Shown: positions 52,509 to 61,998 of the stretch, in pieces
Numbering within the stretch: position 1 is the stretch's first letter
Layout of the letters: each line of letters starts with the position of its first letter
NCBI RefSeq assembly: GCF_007713705.1
Contig: NZ_VMSJ01000003.1
Location: forward strand, 124,001-188,000
Origin: Salinicoccus cyprini
GTDB lineage: Bacteria; Bacillota; Bacilli; Staphylococcales; Salinicoccaceae
DNA length: 64,000 nucleotides
Direction: 5' to 3'
Made by a program: the position numbers and the translations under genes
The notes under the pieces: model-generated
The model's database searches: none
What the model was told of the DNA's origin: nothing
What the model saw: only the letters and a program-made list of their open reading frames with translations

Positions 52509-53246
52509 TCAGCGTCTGAAGCCACCTTCGCTATCGATCATCTGACCGGTAACCCACTTTCCTTCATTGCTATGAAGAAAAAGTAGAAGGTTGGCGACAT
52601 CGTCTGGAGTGCCCCATCGCTTGGAATGGAACTGGTCTGCAATATGCTTGTACAACTCACTGTCTTTTTCAATATAGCCAGTATCGGTCGGACCTGGGTT
52701 GACGGCATTCACTCTGATCCCCTGTTTCCCCAATGCATGAGAGGTCTGCACCGCCAGATTGGCAACTGCAGCCTTTGACGCGGCGTATGGCATTTCATCT
52801 GTCATCGGCCCCAGGTTCTGGCCTGATGTAAATAAAGTGATGCATCCATCCTCTCCCCGGAATTGCTTATGAAATGCCTGAATCAGCAGCATGCTGGCAG
52901 TGACATTGGTGATCAGATGATTATTGATCTCATCGAATGACCAAGTGCCCATCTCACCGTGTGTACTGTAGGCATGGCATAGGATGAGATGATTAATGGG
53001 GCAATCGTTTGCCAGTTCCGAAATCAATTGGTCAATGCCTTCTTTAGTGGAGAGATCCGAATCCTTTAATCTTGTTATTTCAGGGAAGGACGACGACTCT
53101 CCAGCATCCGGGTATTCCATGTATGTGTCATACTCGGAATTACCGTGGACAAGCACCTCATAACCCGAGGCTCTAAACTTATGTGCCAGAGTACTTCCAA
53201 TACCTTGCGGCCGACTGACGCCGGTAATCAATATGCGTTCTTTCAT
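52509..53246 (-). CDS. Short-chain dehydrogenase/reductase (3-oxoacyl-ACP reductase-like)
   Basis: A 245-residue SDR. The cofactor loop TGVSRPQGIGSTLA carries two extra residues compared with classical TGxxxGxG. The N-x-A-G motif is replaced by C-H-A-Y. The catalytic Ser is in LFTSGQN, Tyr-x3-Lys in YAASKAAV, and the closing VTGQMIDSEGGFRR is typical. AGGAGAATCAGATC precedes the ATG. Substrate unknown. Confidence 0.85.
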   Translation of the reverse strand: MKERILITGVSRPQGIGSTLAHKFRASGYEVLVHGNSEYDTYMEYPDAGESSSFPEITRLKDSDLSTKEGIDQLISELANDCPINHLILCHAYSTHGEMGTWSFDEINNHLITNVTASMLLIQAFHKQFRGEDGCITLFTSGQNLGPMTDEMPYAASKAAVANLAVQTSHALGKQGIRVNAVNPGPTDTGYIEKDSELYKHIADQFHSKRWGTPDDVANLLLFLHSNEGKWVTGQMIDSEGGFRR

Positions 53247-53348
53247 GATCTGATTCTCCTAGAGACTGCTTATTTTTCTAATGAGTTCAAGTATATTTGC
53301 TGGATATACCTGATAAAGCAAATTGAATAACAGGATAATTCCGATGTT

Positions 53349-54626
53349 TTATACACCTCTTCCTTCATTATGTGCATGAAGAAAACTCAGAATTTCTTCT
53401 AAAGACTGTTTGCTCGCCTTGGCATTCGCTTTCTTGGACCCACCAAAGTTCATCGTCATCTTTCCGATATTCATGTTTACATTGGCCGGCATCTGATGAA
53501 AATTGTAAGGAAAGGAAATAAAATGACCGCCCTCTTCATACACCAAGTACCTGTCTCTGTCATCATGCCTCTGCGCTTTTATATTTTCCGTGTGGGTCTC
53601 TGATGGCCATAGCCGATCATCTCCGCCAGCAATGACGAGAATCGGGCAGCTGATTTTTTGCACATCTATGCGGCTGTCATGCGCTTTATCGGTATGCAAA
53701 GACTTGTCCCATACACCAAGAAAATTGAACGGTTCTTTCGCTATCCAGCCCTTAAAGGATTTCAATACCATTCCTATCGAAAATTTCATCTTGAGAAACG
53801 GCAGAGGATCATTATCCTGAACCCAGCCGGTGACTGGAGCGAACATGCCGTTTTTCATGCCGGAGGTGATATGGCTGGATGGTGCACCGGCGATAATTGA
53901 ACTGTATCGGTCATACCGCTCTCCGAGAACCAGTGCAAGCTCCGCCCCCTTTGAATAGCCGATCAGACTGACACTGCCACTGCTGCTGGCATGGGATTTC
54001 AAATACTCTGTTGCATTTTTGAAGTATTCAAGTTCGATATTCTCGAGATCTGTTCCAAGTCCAGTGTCGTTAAAATAGGATAAGGCAAGAACAAGGTAGC
54101 CTTTTGAAGCAAGATAGGACGCTGCATGCCCTTCATTCCCGCCATCCGATCCACTCAATATGATGACCGATGGATATTTCCCTTCCGCAACTGGTGCATA
54201 TAGGTTCCCGATAATTCCATCCTCCAGAATATTCAGCTTCTTTACATCATCATTCATGAATTTTATGAAAACCTCTTTGGAATCCATAACCTTTTCCTGA
54301 TATTTCACTTGAAACCTCACAGAAAGGTCACAATCCGTCTTCTTTACAAAATAGTCATCCTCATCTGTTTCCTTGAGAATCATCGACCACAGCAGTCCCG
54401 CTACATCCGCTGAATCATATGTCCCTTCCGTCGGTACATCGGCGGCCAGATCCACAACTCCGGATTCCGTGACCAAGAATGATGCAAAAGAATGAAATAC
54501 TTTATTCTCCTCGTCACACATCTCCGCACTGATAATGACTGTTTCACCCGGCGTACATTCCACCGCCTTGAAATCGAGCGGCTGATCAATGAACAGTACG
54601 TCTTGCCCTAAAACTATTTTCGGCAT
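53349..54626 (-). CDS. BAAT-type acyl-CoA thioester hydrolase/acyltransferase
   Basis: A 425-residue protein with the two-domain layout of the bile-acid-CoA:amino acid N-acyltransferase/acyl-CoA thioesterase family. An N-terminal beta-sandwich (about 1-135) is followed by an alpha/beta hydrolase whose nucleophile lies in LIGYSKGAELALVLGER, with the acid in IAGGDDRLWPS and the His in EEGGHFISFP. Bacterial members are poorly studied and some may be carboxylesterases. GGGAGATCCATC precedes the ATG. Confidence 0.85.
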   Translation of the reverse strand: MPKIVLGQDVLFIDQPLDFKAVECTPGETVIISAEMCDEENKVFHSFASFLVTESGVVDLAADVPTEGTYDSADVAGLLWSMILKETDEDDYFVKKTDCDLSVRFQVKYQEKVMDSKEVFIKFMNDDVKKLNILEDGIIGNLYAPVAEGKYPSVIILSGSDGGNEGHAASYLASKGYLVLALSYFNDTGLGTDLENIELEYFKNATEYLKSHASSSGSVSLIGYSKGAELALVLGERYDRYSSIIAGAPSSHITSGMKNGMFAPVTGWVQDNDPLPFLKMKFSIGMVLKSFKGWIAKEPFNFLGVWDKSLHTDKAHDSRIDVQKISCPILVIAGGDDRLWPSETHTENIKAQRHDDRDRYLVYEEGGHFISFPYNFHQMPANVNMNIGKMTMNFGGSKKANAKASKQSLEEILSFLHAHNEGRGV

Positions 54627-54837
54627 GATGGATCTCCCTTATATATTATGGTTTCGTTCCGGTCCAGTCGGTAAACCTTAACCTGGTCTCTTAGATGTTC
54701 TGCATATCTGTCATAAGTGTCATGGTCAATTTAGCACACTCAACGGAATGTATGATGATGCAAAATATCTAAAAATTCCGTTATATTTCGATTATAATTA
54801 TACATGAGGAAATTCTAAAACAGAAAGGGAAAAAGAG

Positions 54838-55251
54838 ATGTCATTCACACCACCAAAACACAGTGTTTCTGCAGCCACGATTGTAATTAATGATAACGAC
54901 GAAATACTTCTGATCAATGGTCCGAGAAGAGGATGGGAAATGCCTGGCGGTCAGGTCGAGGAAGGAGAATCGCTGAGGGCGGCGGCAATCCGGGAAACGA
55001 AGGAGGAAGCGGGAATTGATGTTGAGATTATCAAATTCTGTGGCATCTATCAGAACGTCGAGAAATCCATATGCAACAGTCTGTTTCTGGCAAAGCCGGT
55101 CGGCGGGGAACCAACTACTTCACCAGAAAGCCTTGAAGTCGGCTATTTCCCGATTGAAGAAGCATTATCCATGGTCAAACGCAGTAACTTCCGTGAACGA
55201 ATAGAGAAGTGCCTCGACGAGACGGCTCAACCTTTCTGTGTGGAATTCTGA
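54838..55251 (+). CDS. Nudix hydrolase
   Basis: A 137-residue Nudix protein. The box GGQVEEGESLRAAAIRE continues TKEEAG, matching G-x5-E-x7-R-E-x-x-E-E-x-G-x exactly. It would hydrolyse a nucleoside diphosphate linked to another group; the substrate is not evident. AGAAAGGGAAAAAGAG precedes the ATG. Divergent from the BAAT-type gene and convergent with the phosphatase gene. Confidence 0.88.
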   Translation: MSFTPPKHSVSAATIVINDNDEILLINGPRRGWEMPGGQVEEGESLRAAAIRETKEEAGIDVEIIKFCGIYQNVEKSICNSLFLAKPVGGEPTTSPESLEVGYFPIEEALSMVKRSNFRERIEKCLDETAQPFCVEF

Positions 55252-55280
55252 TTACATATGAAGTTTTAACCATATATTAA

Positions 55281-55322
55281 AAAGCCCCTGAAGTTGAATG
55301 CATCAACTCCAGGAGCTCGCTT
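55281..55322. terminator. Bidirectional terminator
   Basis: AGCCCCTG/CAGGAGCT with an inner AGTTGA/TCAACT stem, between convergent Nudix and phosphatase genes. Confidence 0.6.
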
Positions 55323-55343
55323 TATTGATTCATATCCATTCTG

Positions 55344-57164
55344 TTACTCTTCTGATTTATATATGCCGAACTCATCGATCAGTTGCACAGTACGTTCTTC
55401 ACCTTTGTGAAGGTCTCCGCTCACCTGATACATGCGTACAACCATTTCATTGTCCACGACTTCGTATACTGCAAAGTTCTGCGTGGAAGAGTCACGGTTG
55501 TTGGAGTGGGATTCTTCGAAAGCTTCCGTCTCCTGTGGCTGATAGCCGAAAGCGAACAGGCTGTTGTAGTAGTCCATGTCCTCCTGTGTCATCCAGCCGA
55601 GATCCGGTCTGACTTCATGCAGGTGTTCAGCGCTTTTTTCATAAAGGTTATCGTATTCCTTCGTACCGCCTGTGTTCGGCAGGATATATGTTGTACCATC
55701 CGGGTTATCCAGATATTCCACGCCATTTTGCCCGTAGAATGTATTTACATCCTCTATTACACCATTCGAGAAGTTTTCTTCAGATGGCACATGCTTCAGT
55801 GAGTGGGTTCTGGAGATGACGTGATCATGTCCTTGAAGTGCTACATCTACATCAAGCTCGTCGATCAGAGCGGTCAGTTCTTCCCTGACCAGCTGGACGT
55901 CTTCATCCTGCAGGGAGTGGTAGGATTTTGAATAGAGCGGCTTATGATAGTTCAGCACGACCCATTCTGCACCATTCGCTCTCGCCTGTTCGATGTCCTC
56001 ACGGATCCATGCCATCTGCTCTTCTCCAATGGCCTTGCCTCCAGGGTTGTCTTCAGATTCCTTGTTGTCGTTTGTGTTCAGTGTGACAAAATGAACACCG
56101 TTGTAGTCGTAGGAATAGTATGACCCACCTGAGATGGCGTCGTTTGTTACAGGCACATTGATATGCTGGTTGAACTTCTCAACAACCGGGTCGTCACCGT
56201 ATTCCAGTGTATATTCGTCATGGTTTCCTGGGGCAACCGCCATGGTAGTCTGCATGAAGGATGGTCGGGAGCGCTCGTAGATGTCTACCCACTCATCTTC
56301 CACTTCTGCGACCTCGACCACATCGCCCGTATGCATAACGAAAGCTGCCTCTTCTGCTGTTGCGAGTGCATGCTTGAGGGTATCTGCACCAAATGCCGCT
56401 TCATTGCGTACATTCTCATTCCAGAATGCATTCTGTGTATCTGTGTAATGGATGAAGCTGAAGCGGTCTCCGTCTTCACCGGAAGTCATGAACTCGCCGA
56501 CTTCATTCATCTGCCCCGCTTCACTGCCCACCTTGTAGTAGTATGTTGTGTTCGGCTCGAGGCCTGTCGCTTTTGCCTTATACGAGTGCTCCGTTACATC
56601 AATCAGCTCCATGTGGCCATAGTCGCCGGACATCCATTCATCTCCATGTGCCTGTGCATCGGTATAGTACCCATTGATGACCGGTTCGCCATTTTCATCT
56701 TCCATCGGCTCCCCTTCTTCATCTTCAGCCACTTCGGCAAAAATGAAGTTGCCGTTCATGTCACGTTCCCCGTAGCTTGATGTCACTTCAGTCGCCTCTG
56801 CTTCGAACGTCATGGCATCTTCGAAGTTGCCGGATTTGGAAACCCATACCATCGGATTCCGAGCGAGATCCGTCGTATACCAGTTGAAGCCCATTTCGCT
56901 TGACGTATCTCCGTTGAAAGTCGTGATGATCCTGTTTGGCATGTTGTTCGGTTCAACTTCCGCTACTTCGGGCTTCGCTTCCGTCAGGACAGGATCGAAT
57001 TCCTTTTCTTCGGTCATCGGTTCGGAGTCAGGCGCAATTGGACCCCCTCCGCCCCCTGCTTGAGCAATCGGACTAGTCAGTGCGGTTGCGATCAGGGTAA
57101 AGACGAGCAGCGTGATGAACGTCATTGCTAGAAATCGCTTGTCAGGAAACTTTTTAAAAGCCAT
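55344..57164 (-). CDS. Secreted purple acid phosphatase-like metallophosphoesterase
   Basis: A 606-residue exported enzyme. A signal peptide (residues 1-36, ending SPIAQA) precedes a fibronectin-like N-terminal domain (about 60-225; YYKVGSEAGQMNEVGEF) and a calcineurin-type phosphoesterase with HYTDTQNA, HTGDVVE, PGNHDEY, LNYHKPLYS and QGHDHVISR, the residues that bind two metals. This is the purple acid phosphatase layout. AGGAGGG precedes the ATG. A large inverted repeat overlaps its likely -10 element. With the lipoprotein and CHAD genes next door it may belong to a phosphate or polyphosphate set. Confidence 0.88.
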   Translation of the reverse strand: MAFKKFPDKRFLAMTFITLLVFTLIATALTSPIAQAGGGGGPIAPDSEPMTEEKEFDPVLTEAKPEVAEVEPNNMPNRIITTFNGDTSSEMGFNWYTTDLARNPMVWVSKSGNFEDAMTFEAEATEVTSSYGERDMNGNFIFAEVAEDEEGEPMEDENGEPVINGYYTDAQAHGDEWMSGDYGHMELIDVTEHSYKAKATGLEPNTTYYYKVGSEAGQMNEVGEFMTSGEDGDRFSFIHYTDTQNAFWNENVRNEAAFGADTLKHALATAEEAAFVMHTGDVVEVAEVEDEWVDIYERSRPSFMQTTMAVAPGNHDEYTLEYGDDPVVEKFNQHINVPVTNDAISGGSYYSYDYNGVHFVTLNTNDNKESEDNPGGKAIGEEQMAWIREDIEQARANGAEWVVLNYHKPLYSKSYHSLQDEDVQLVREELTALIDELDVDVALQGHDHVISRTHSLKHVPSEENFSNGVIEDVNTFYGQNGVEYLDNPDGTTYILPNTGGTKEYDNLYEKSAEHLHEVRPDLGWMTQEDMDYYNSLFAFGYQPQETEAFEESHSNNRDSSTQNFAVYEVVDNEMVVRMYQVSGDLHKGEERTVQLIDEFGIYKSEE

Positions 57165-57177
57165 TCTTGGGTACCCT

Positions 57178-57221
57178 CCTATAATTGTTGAACAATGATG
57201 TGTTGCATGTTCAATTATAGG
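57178..57221 (-). promoter_or_regulatory. Inverted repeat over the phosphatase promoter
   Basis: CCTATAATTG (57178-57187) and CAATTATAGG (57212-57221) are perfect 10-base arms, extended by AACA/TGTT inside. The minus-strand TATAAT is part of the arm, so a protein bound here, or the RNA hairpin, could control the phosphatase. Confidence 0.6.
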
Positions 57222-57318
57222 AAAGGAATATGAATTCCATCTTAAGATTCTGTTAGGAAAGCTTTACATGGATTATTTATGGTCTACAGTACCTGTACAT
57301 GTGAAATTCCAGCTGCCG

Positions 57319-58104
57319 CTACCGCTCGGCAAGTGTGACCTTCGGTATCACCTCGACTGTGACGACTTCTCCTTCCTCGAACGAAGTGGTAAAGGTCGTC
57401 GCACCGCCGTATGCCGGGTTGCCCAGGGCAAATCGGGATTTCTCATACTCCTTGATGGCATTCACTTTCAAGTATCCGAGGCTTTCGCTCTCTTCCAGAC
57501 TGATATCGTAGACGCCTGCCGGAAAGTCTTCTCCCACAACCCACTGGCCTGGTACAAGTTCAGTGACTTCGGCTGTTTCATATGGTGTGAAGCTGACACC
57601 ACTCATACCGGAGATTTCCACTTTATGACCATCGTCAAGAAAGATCACTGCCTCACCCGGTTCAGATTGGCCGATGCTATCGGTTTCTCCGCTCATGACT
57701 TCGTTGAAGGTCAGGCGTTCTTCCGTATCATAGACGAAAATATTGCCGAAGCCTTCGGTTGCAGTGACATGGTATCGGCCAACCGGAATATCTTCACCGA
57801 CCATGAAAGTCCCTTCTCCCAAGGTCGTTGCTTCGCCCTGACCCAACAGGTGACTGTAGTCCAATGTTTCAACTTCAGCTGTCTCTGCTTCTGCAGCTTC
57901 CTGTGTACTTTCCTTCGCTGTCTCACCTGTGTCGGAAACCGGCACTTCTGCCGTACCCACTGGCTCATCCGTTGCCGTGGATTCTTCAGCCAGCATGGAA
58001 TTGATGCCATCTGCCATCCGATCGAACGGGTTGCTGCATCCCACAAGGAGTGTGCCTGTCAAAATAGTTGCTGCAAGACCTGTGAACTTCTTTTTATTCT
58101 TCAT
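57319..58104 (-). CDS. Lipoprotein with two repeated domains
   Basis: A 261-residue lipoprotein (lipobox LVGC, Cys23). After an acidic, E/T/A-rich linker (about 45-95) come two related modules: GTFMVGEDIPVGRYHVTATE and GQWVVGEDFPAGVYDISLEE, each starting a beta-rich unit of about 75 residues. Such G-x-Y/W-x-V-G-x-D-I-P-x-G-x-Y modules occur in extracytoplasmic proteins of Firmicutes and lack a known function. GAGGG precedes the ATG. It is divided from the phosphatase by about 150 bases. Confidence 0.75.
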   Translation of the reverse strand: MKNKKKFTGLAATILTGTLLVGCSNPFDRMADGINSMLAEESTATDEPVGTAEVPVSDTGETAKESTQEAAEAETAEVETLDYSHLLGQGEATTLGEGTFMVGEDIPVGRYHVTATEGFGNIFVYDTEERLTFNEVMSGETDSIGQSEPGEAVIFLDDGHKVEISGMSGVSFTPYETAEVTELVPGQWVVGEDFPAGVYDISLEESESLGYLKVNAIKEYEKSRFALGNPAYGGATTFTTSFEEGEVVTVEVIPKVTLAER

Positions 58105-58156
58105 ATTTGTCCCTCTTATGTTTGATTTTATTTACTATTCTTTATGCATATAATAG

Positions 58157-58188
58157 AAAACCCGTCCACCTGTGGATGGCGACGGGTA
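58157..58188 (-). terminator. Terminator after the CHAD gene
   Basis: Minus strand: ACCCGTC and GACGGGT pair and are followed by TTTCTATTA. Confidence 0.7.
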
Positions 58189-58194
58189 TGAAAA

Positions 58195-58974
58195 TCAGTT
58201 GTCTGCCCTATCGATCGATTCCTGCGCCTCGCTCATTTTCCTGAAGGTCTCTTTCAGATGCTTGTCATCCACCTTATCTGCATAATCAGCGAGCATCTCT
58301 TCATTGACATGGGCATCGGTGAGCTTGCCGAACTCCTCCTGGATTCTTCTGGCATCTTTTCTTATGCCCTTATGCTTCATGGAAGCAAGTTTTCCGAGAT
58401 ATCTGGCTGAATATCTCAGCTTTTTCGCCTCTTTCCGGATGTCATGCACGGCCTCATAGTTGTTCCGGTCGACATTCTGGTAGGCTGCCTTCAGATCCTT
58501 GTTCTTTTTCTCCAGGTGTTCTGTAATGAAGTCGTCCCATTCGGCATCGATATTGAATATCAATCCATTCAAATCCGCTTCCACCGTCTCGATCGTCTTC
58601 AGGTTATTATCCGCTTCTACAAGCGTCCGTTCCATCTCTTCATTGCGCTCCTTGTGGAGGTATCTGAACATCTGCTGATTGTGGTCACTCAGCTCAGGGG
58701 ATTTCAGAGCGATCTGGTTGCACAGATCGATCAGTACATCCAGTTCACGCAACGGTCCATATACTTGGGCCAGGTCCTTCAGTGCTTTATTCAGCTTCTT
58801 ATATTTCCCTTCCTCGATTGTGGGCTTCAGGAAGCTCAGCAGGCTCCGCAATTTTCTTGAATTCACACGCATCGCGTGGGTGGTTTTCGGGTGGTATGGA
58901 TTGTTCAGATAGTCCGTATGTGACTGCTTCAATCGGCGCGCACGTTTCGAAAGTACATCCTGCACTGTTTCCAT
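58195..58974 (-). CDS. CHAD-domain protein
   Basis: A 259-residue all-helical, highly charged CHAD protein. The conserved histidines and basic residues are visible in TTHAMRVNSRKLRSLLSFLKP near the N-terminus and AVHDIRKEAKKLRYSARYL in the second half. CHAD domains bind polyphosphate. No CYTH partner is fused or adjacent. GAGGTGTAGAAG precedes the ATG. The neighbouring secreted phosphatase makes a phosphate-related role reasonable but unproven. Confidence 0.88.
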   Translation of the reverse strand: METVQDVLSKRARRLKQSHTDYLNNPYHPKTTHAMRVNSRKLRSLLSFLKPTIEEGKYKKLNKALKDLAQVYGPLRELDVLIDLCNQIALKSPELSDHNQQMFRYLHKERNEEMERTLVEADNNLKTIETVEADLNGLIFNIDAEWDDFITEHLEKKNKDLKAAYQNVDRNNYEAVHDIRKEAKKLRYSARYLGKLASMKHKGIRKDARRIQEEFGKLTDAHVNEEMLADYADKVDDKHLKETFRKMSEAQESIDRADN

Positions 58975-59217
58975 CTTCTACACCTCATTTGAAATTTTCA
59001 TCCCGTCTGGATCATCCAAGCATATAGACGCTTCTATACTATATATACCCTATACAGGGAAATTCCACAACCCGGTAATAATGAAGGATGGCTAAGCACA
59101 AAATGAAAGGCCGCCTCCATTATTCACAAATCTGCCTCAATAAAATAGTTTGAATGGGTTTCAAAATGCGCATAAAGGCAAGATAAGGAATGAATTCAAA
59201 TTATGGAGGGTGTTCAA

Positions 59218-60312
59218 ATGTCAAAATTCATATTCCAATCCCCAGGCAAGTATATTCAAGGTCAAGGCGTGCTTGAAAGTCTCGGACAGGAAACGAAGAA
59301 ACTCGCACAGAAGCCTCTTTTAGTATCAGATGAAGTAGTATGGTCGATTACTGGTGAGACGATTAAAGCGAGTTTCAAGGAAGCAGATGTTGAATTCGTC
59401 TATGAGGAGTTCAATGGAGAAGCATCGGAAGTGGAAATCGACCGTCTGAGCGAAACAGGCAAAGGCAACAATGCGGACATCGTCATCGGCGTAGGTGGCG
59501 GTAAAACACTGGATACTTCCAAAGCAGTCGCAGACAACCTCGGCGCACCAGTCATCATCGTACCGACAACCGCATCGACAGACGCACCGACAAGCTCCCT
59601 TTCAGTCATCTATTCCGATGAAGGCGAGTTCACGGGATACCGCTTCTATGATAAAAATCCGGATCTCATTCTTGTCGACTCCAAAGTTGTGGTCAATGCG
59701 CCGCTTAAACTCTTTGCTTCCGGAATGAGCGACGCGATGGCAACGCTGGTCGAAGCGCGTGCGACACTGCGCAGAAAAGGCGAAACGATGGTCGGCGGCC
59801 AGCCGACGCTTGCGTCCATCGCCATTGCAGAGAAGTGCGAGGAGACACTCTTCAAGCATGGGCATGCGGCATACAAGGCAGCTTCAAAAGGACTTGTGAC
59901 CCCTCAAGTGGAAGCTGTCATCGAAGCCAATACACTCCTTTCCGGTCTCGGCTTTGAAAATGGCGGTCTTGCAGCAGCACACGCCATCCACAACGGATTC
60001 ACAACGCTCTCCGGTGACATCCACCACCTGTCACATGGCGAGAAGGTCACTTACGGCACACTTGTCCAGCTGCTGCTTGAAAATAGTTCCGATGAAGTGA
60101 TGGAGAAATATATCAGCTTCTATAAAGCAATCGGCATGCCGACGACACTGAAGGAAATGCATCTCGAGGATACAAGCTATGAAGACCTGGTCAAAGTCGG
60201 CCAGCTGGCAATCGATCCGAACGATACACTCGGAAACTTGAGCGACAAAATCACTGCTGAAGATGTGGCGAACGCCATACTGGCAGTCAGTGAACTGAGT
60301 CAGAAACAATAG
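59218..60312 (+). CDS. gldA: Glycerol dehydrogenase
   Basis: A 364-residue iron-type (zinc-dependent) alcohol dehydrogenase. It begins FQSPGKYIQGQGVLESLG, has the NAD loop GVGGGKTLDTSKA, PTTASTDAPTSSLSVIYSDE and the metal residues Asp in GMSDAMAT and His in AAHAIHNGF and LSHGEKVTYG. This pattern is specific for glycerol dehydrogenase, which oxidises glycerol to dihydroxyacetone. The ATG follows GGAGGGTGTTCAA. It is monocistronic, with a strong terminator. Confidence 0.92.
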   Translation: MSKFIFQSPGKYIQGQGVLESLGQETKKLAQKPLLVSDEVVWSITGETIKASFKEADVEFVYEEFNGEASEVEIDRLSETGKGNNADIVIGVGGGKTLDTSKAVADNLGAPVIIVPTTASTDAPTSSLSVIYSDEGEFTGYRFYDKNPDLILVDSKVVVNAPLKLFASGMSDAMATLVEARATLRRKGETMVGGQPTLASIAIAEKCEETLFKHGHAAYKAASKGLVTPQVEAVIEANTLLSGLGFENGGLAAAHAIHNGFTTLSGDIHHLSHGEKVTYGTLVQLLLENSSDEVMEKYISFYKAIGMPTTLKEMHLEDTSYEDLVKVGQLAIDPNDTLGNLSDKITAEDVANAILAVSELSQKQ

Positions 60313-60323
60313 ATGGATTATGG

Positions 60324-60357
60324 AGCTGGCAGGCATTCGCCTGTCAGCTTTTTTATT
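60324..60357 (+). terminator. Terminator after gldA
   Basis: AGCTGGCAGGC and GCCTGTCAGCT pair with a wobble, followed by TTTTTATTTTG. Confidence 0.85.
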
Positions 60358-60439
60358 TTGCTCAAAGTGGTATGAGATTCTACATATCGTTAAAATGGGT
60401 ATAGAAGTAAAAACGGAGAGGCTTCAAGGGGGAGAGGAA

Positions 60440-61939
60440 ATGGAGAAGGAAGTACTGATTGTCGGTGCCGGTCCGACCGGGCTTGCTCTGGCGCTTGGAC
60501 TGGAGAAGCAGGGTGTCCCTTTTCGCATTATTGATCAAAACGCCGGTCCCGGAACGACTTCAAGAGCAATGGTCGTCCATGCACGAACGCTCGAGTTCTA
60601 TCGTCAGCACGATATGGCGCACGCACTGACTGAAGCGGGAATCGTCGAAGATGCGATCCATCTCTATAAGAACAGGACGGAAGTCGCCCAGGTACCGCTT
60701 GGTGGGATGGGGAAAGGACAAAGCCCCTACCCTTTCGTGCTGAGTCTGGCGCAGGATATTCACGAGTCGATCCTCATCGAATGGCTGAAAGCGAAGCATG
60801 TTCTGGTCGAGTGGAATACGGAGCTGGTCGCTTTCCGGCAGCAGGCGGATCATGTGGAAGCACTGATCAGCAAGGACGGCAGCCAGACCCATTCGAGGTT
60901 CGCCTATATATGCGGCTGCGACGGCGCTCATAGTACCGTCAGAAAGCAGCTCGGCATCGGTTTCCCCGGCGGCACCTACAGTCAGATGTTCTTTGTTGCC
61001 GATGTAGTGAATGAAAAGCCGTTCAGAGGGTTCTCTGCCGGATTCCGCGGCAGTGAGTTCAAGCTGGCACTGAACATCCGCACGACCGGCAATGTAAGGC
61101 TGATCGGTATCATTCCCGACGCCCTTCTTGGGAATGGCCCACCCGAAGCCTTTGCGCCACTCATCCCCCATGTTGAAAAAGTACTGCCCGTCAAAGTGGG
61201 CACAGTGAACTGGTATTCCTCGTATAGGGTGCACCACCGTGTCGCCGAGAATTTCAGGCAGGGCCGTGCATTCATTCTAGGAGATGCGGGGCATATACAC
61301 AGCCCGGCTGGGGGCCAGGGGATGAATACAGGCATCGGAGACGCCTTCAACCTGGCATGGAAACTGGCGATGGTGCTCAATGACAGGATGGATGACAGCG
61401 TGCTCGATACATACGAGACAGAACGCATCGGCTTCGCCCGGAAGCTCGTCGCAACGACCGACCGTGCCTTCCAGCTCGTCGTCCGCAGCAAGACGATCAG
61501 AAACGTAGTCATACCTCATATCATTCCGAAAGTGCTCAAGAGCAGCAAGCTGAGAACAGAAGTATTCAAAATGCTTTCCCAGACAAAACTGAGCTACCAT
61601 GACAGCCTTCTGAGCAGTGGCAGGATCGGTGCGATAATTGCCGGGGACCGGCTGCCGTGGGTACAGACCCATGACGGCGACAACTACGAACCATTGAAAA
61701 GTGCCGACTGGCAGATGCACGTCTACGGCACTCCGAATAAGCAGATGAAGAAAGTGTCCGATCAGTATGGCATCCCCCTCCACTACGCCTACTGGACCCG
61801 GGAAATGAAGCGCAAGGGCATCAATAGAAACTCGGCCTTCCTAGTAAGGCCCGACGGGTATATCGGTGTCGCCACGACGACAAGGTACAGCGATGCGATT
61901 CGTGCATATATAGAAGCGTTTGATATGCGGATGAAATAG
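60440..61939 (+). CDS. FAD-dependent aromatic-ring-type monooxygenase
   Basis: A 499-residue class A flavoprotein monooxygenase (PheA/TfdB/UbiH-like). FAD motifs: VGAGPTGLALALGLEKQG at the N-terminus, C-G-C-D-G-A-H-S-T-V-R in the middle and GDAGHIHSPAGGQGMNTGIGDAFNLAWKL late. The C-terminal part resembles the thioredoxin-like tail of phenol hydroxylase relatives but lacks clear catalytic residues. GGGGGAGAGG precedes the ATG. The substrate, phenolic or otherwise, cannot be told; no ring-cleavage genes are nearby. Confidence 0.85.
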   Translation: MEKEVLIVGAGPTGLALALGLEKQGVPFRIIDQNAGPGTTSRAMVVHARTLEFYRQHDMAHALTEAGIVEDAIHLYKNRTEVAQVPLGGMGKGQSPYPFVLSLAQDIHESILIEWLKAKHVLVEWNTELVAFRQQADHVEALISKDGSQTHSRFAYICGCDGAHSTVRKQLGIGFPGGTYSQMFFVADVVNEKPFRGFSAGFRGSEFKLALNIRTTGNVRLIGIIPDALLGNGPPEAFAPLIPHVEKVLPVKVGTVNWYSSYRVHHRVAENFRQGRAFILGDAGHIHSPAGGQGMNTGIGDAFNLAWKLAMVLNDRMDDSVLDTYETERIGFARKLVATTDRAFQLVVRSKTIRNVVIPHIIPKVLKSSKLRTEVFKMLSQTKLSYHDSLLSSGRIGAIIAGDRLPWVQTHDGDNYEPLKSADWQMHVYGTPNKQMKKVSDQYGIPLHYAYWTREMKRKGINRNSAFLVRPDGYIGVATTTRYSDAIRAYIEAFDMRMK

Positions 61940-61960
61940 TGGAACTTTCACACCATGCAA

Positions 61961-61995
61961 AAAGGGATTATCCGTCGTTGACGGATAATCCCTTT
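61961..61995. terminator. Bidirectional terminator
   Basis: AAAGGGATTATCCGTC and GACGGATAATCCCTTT form a 16-pair perfect stem across GTT, between convergent genes. Confidence 0.88.
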
Positions 61996-61998
61996 CCT

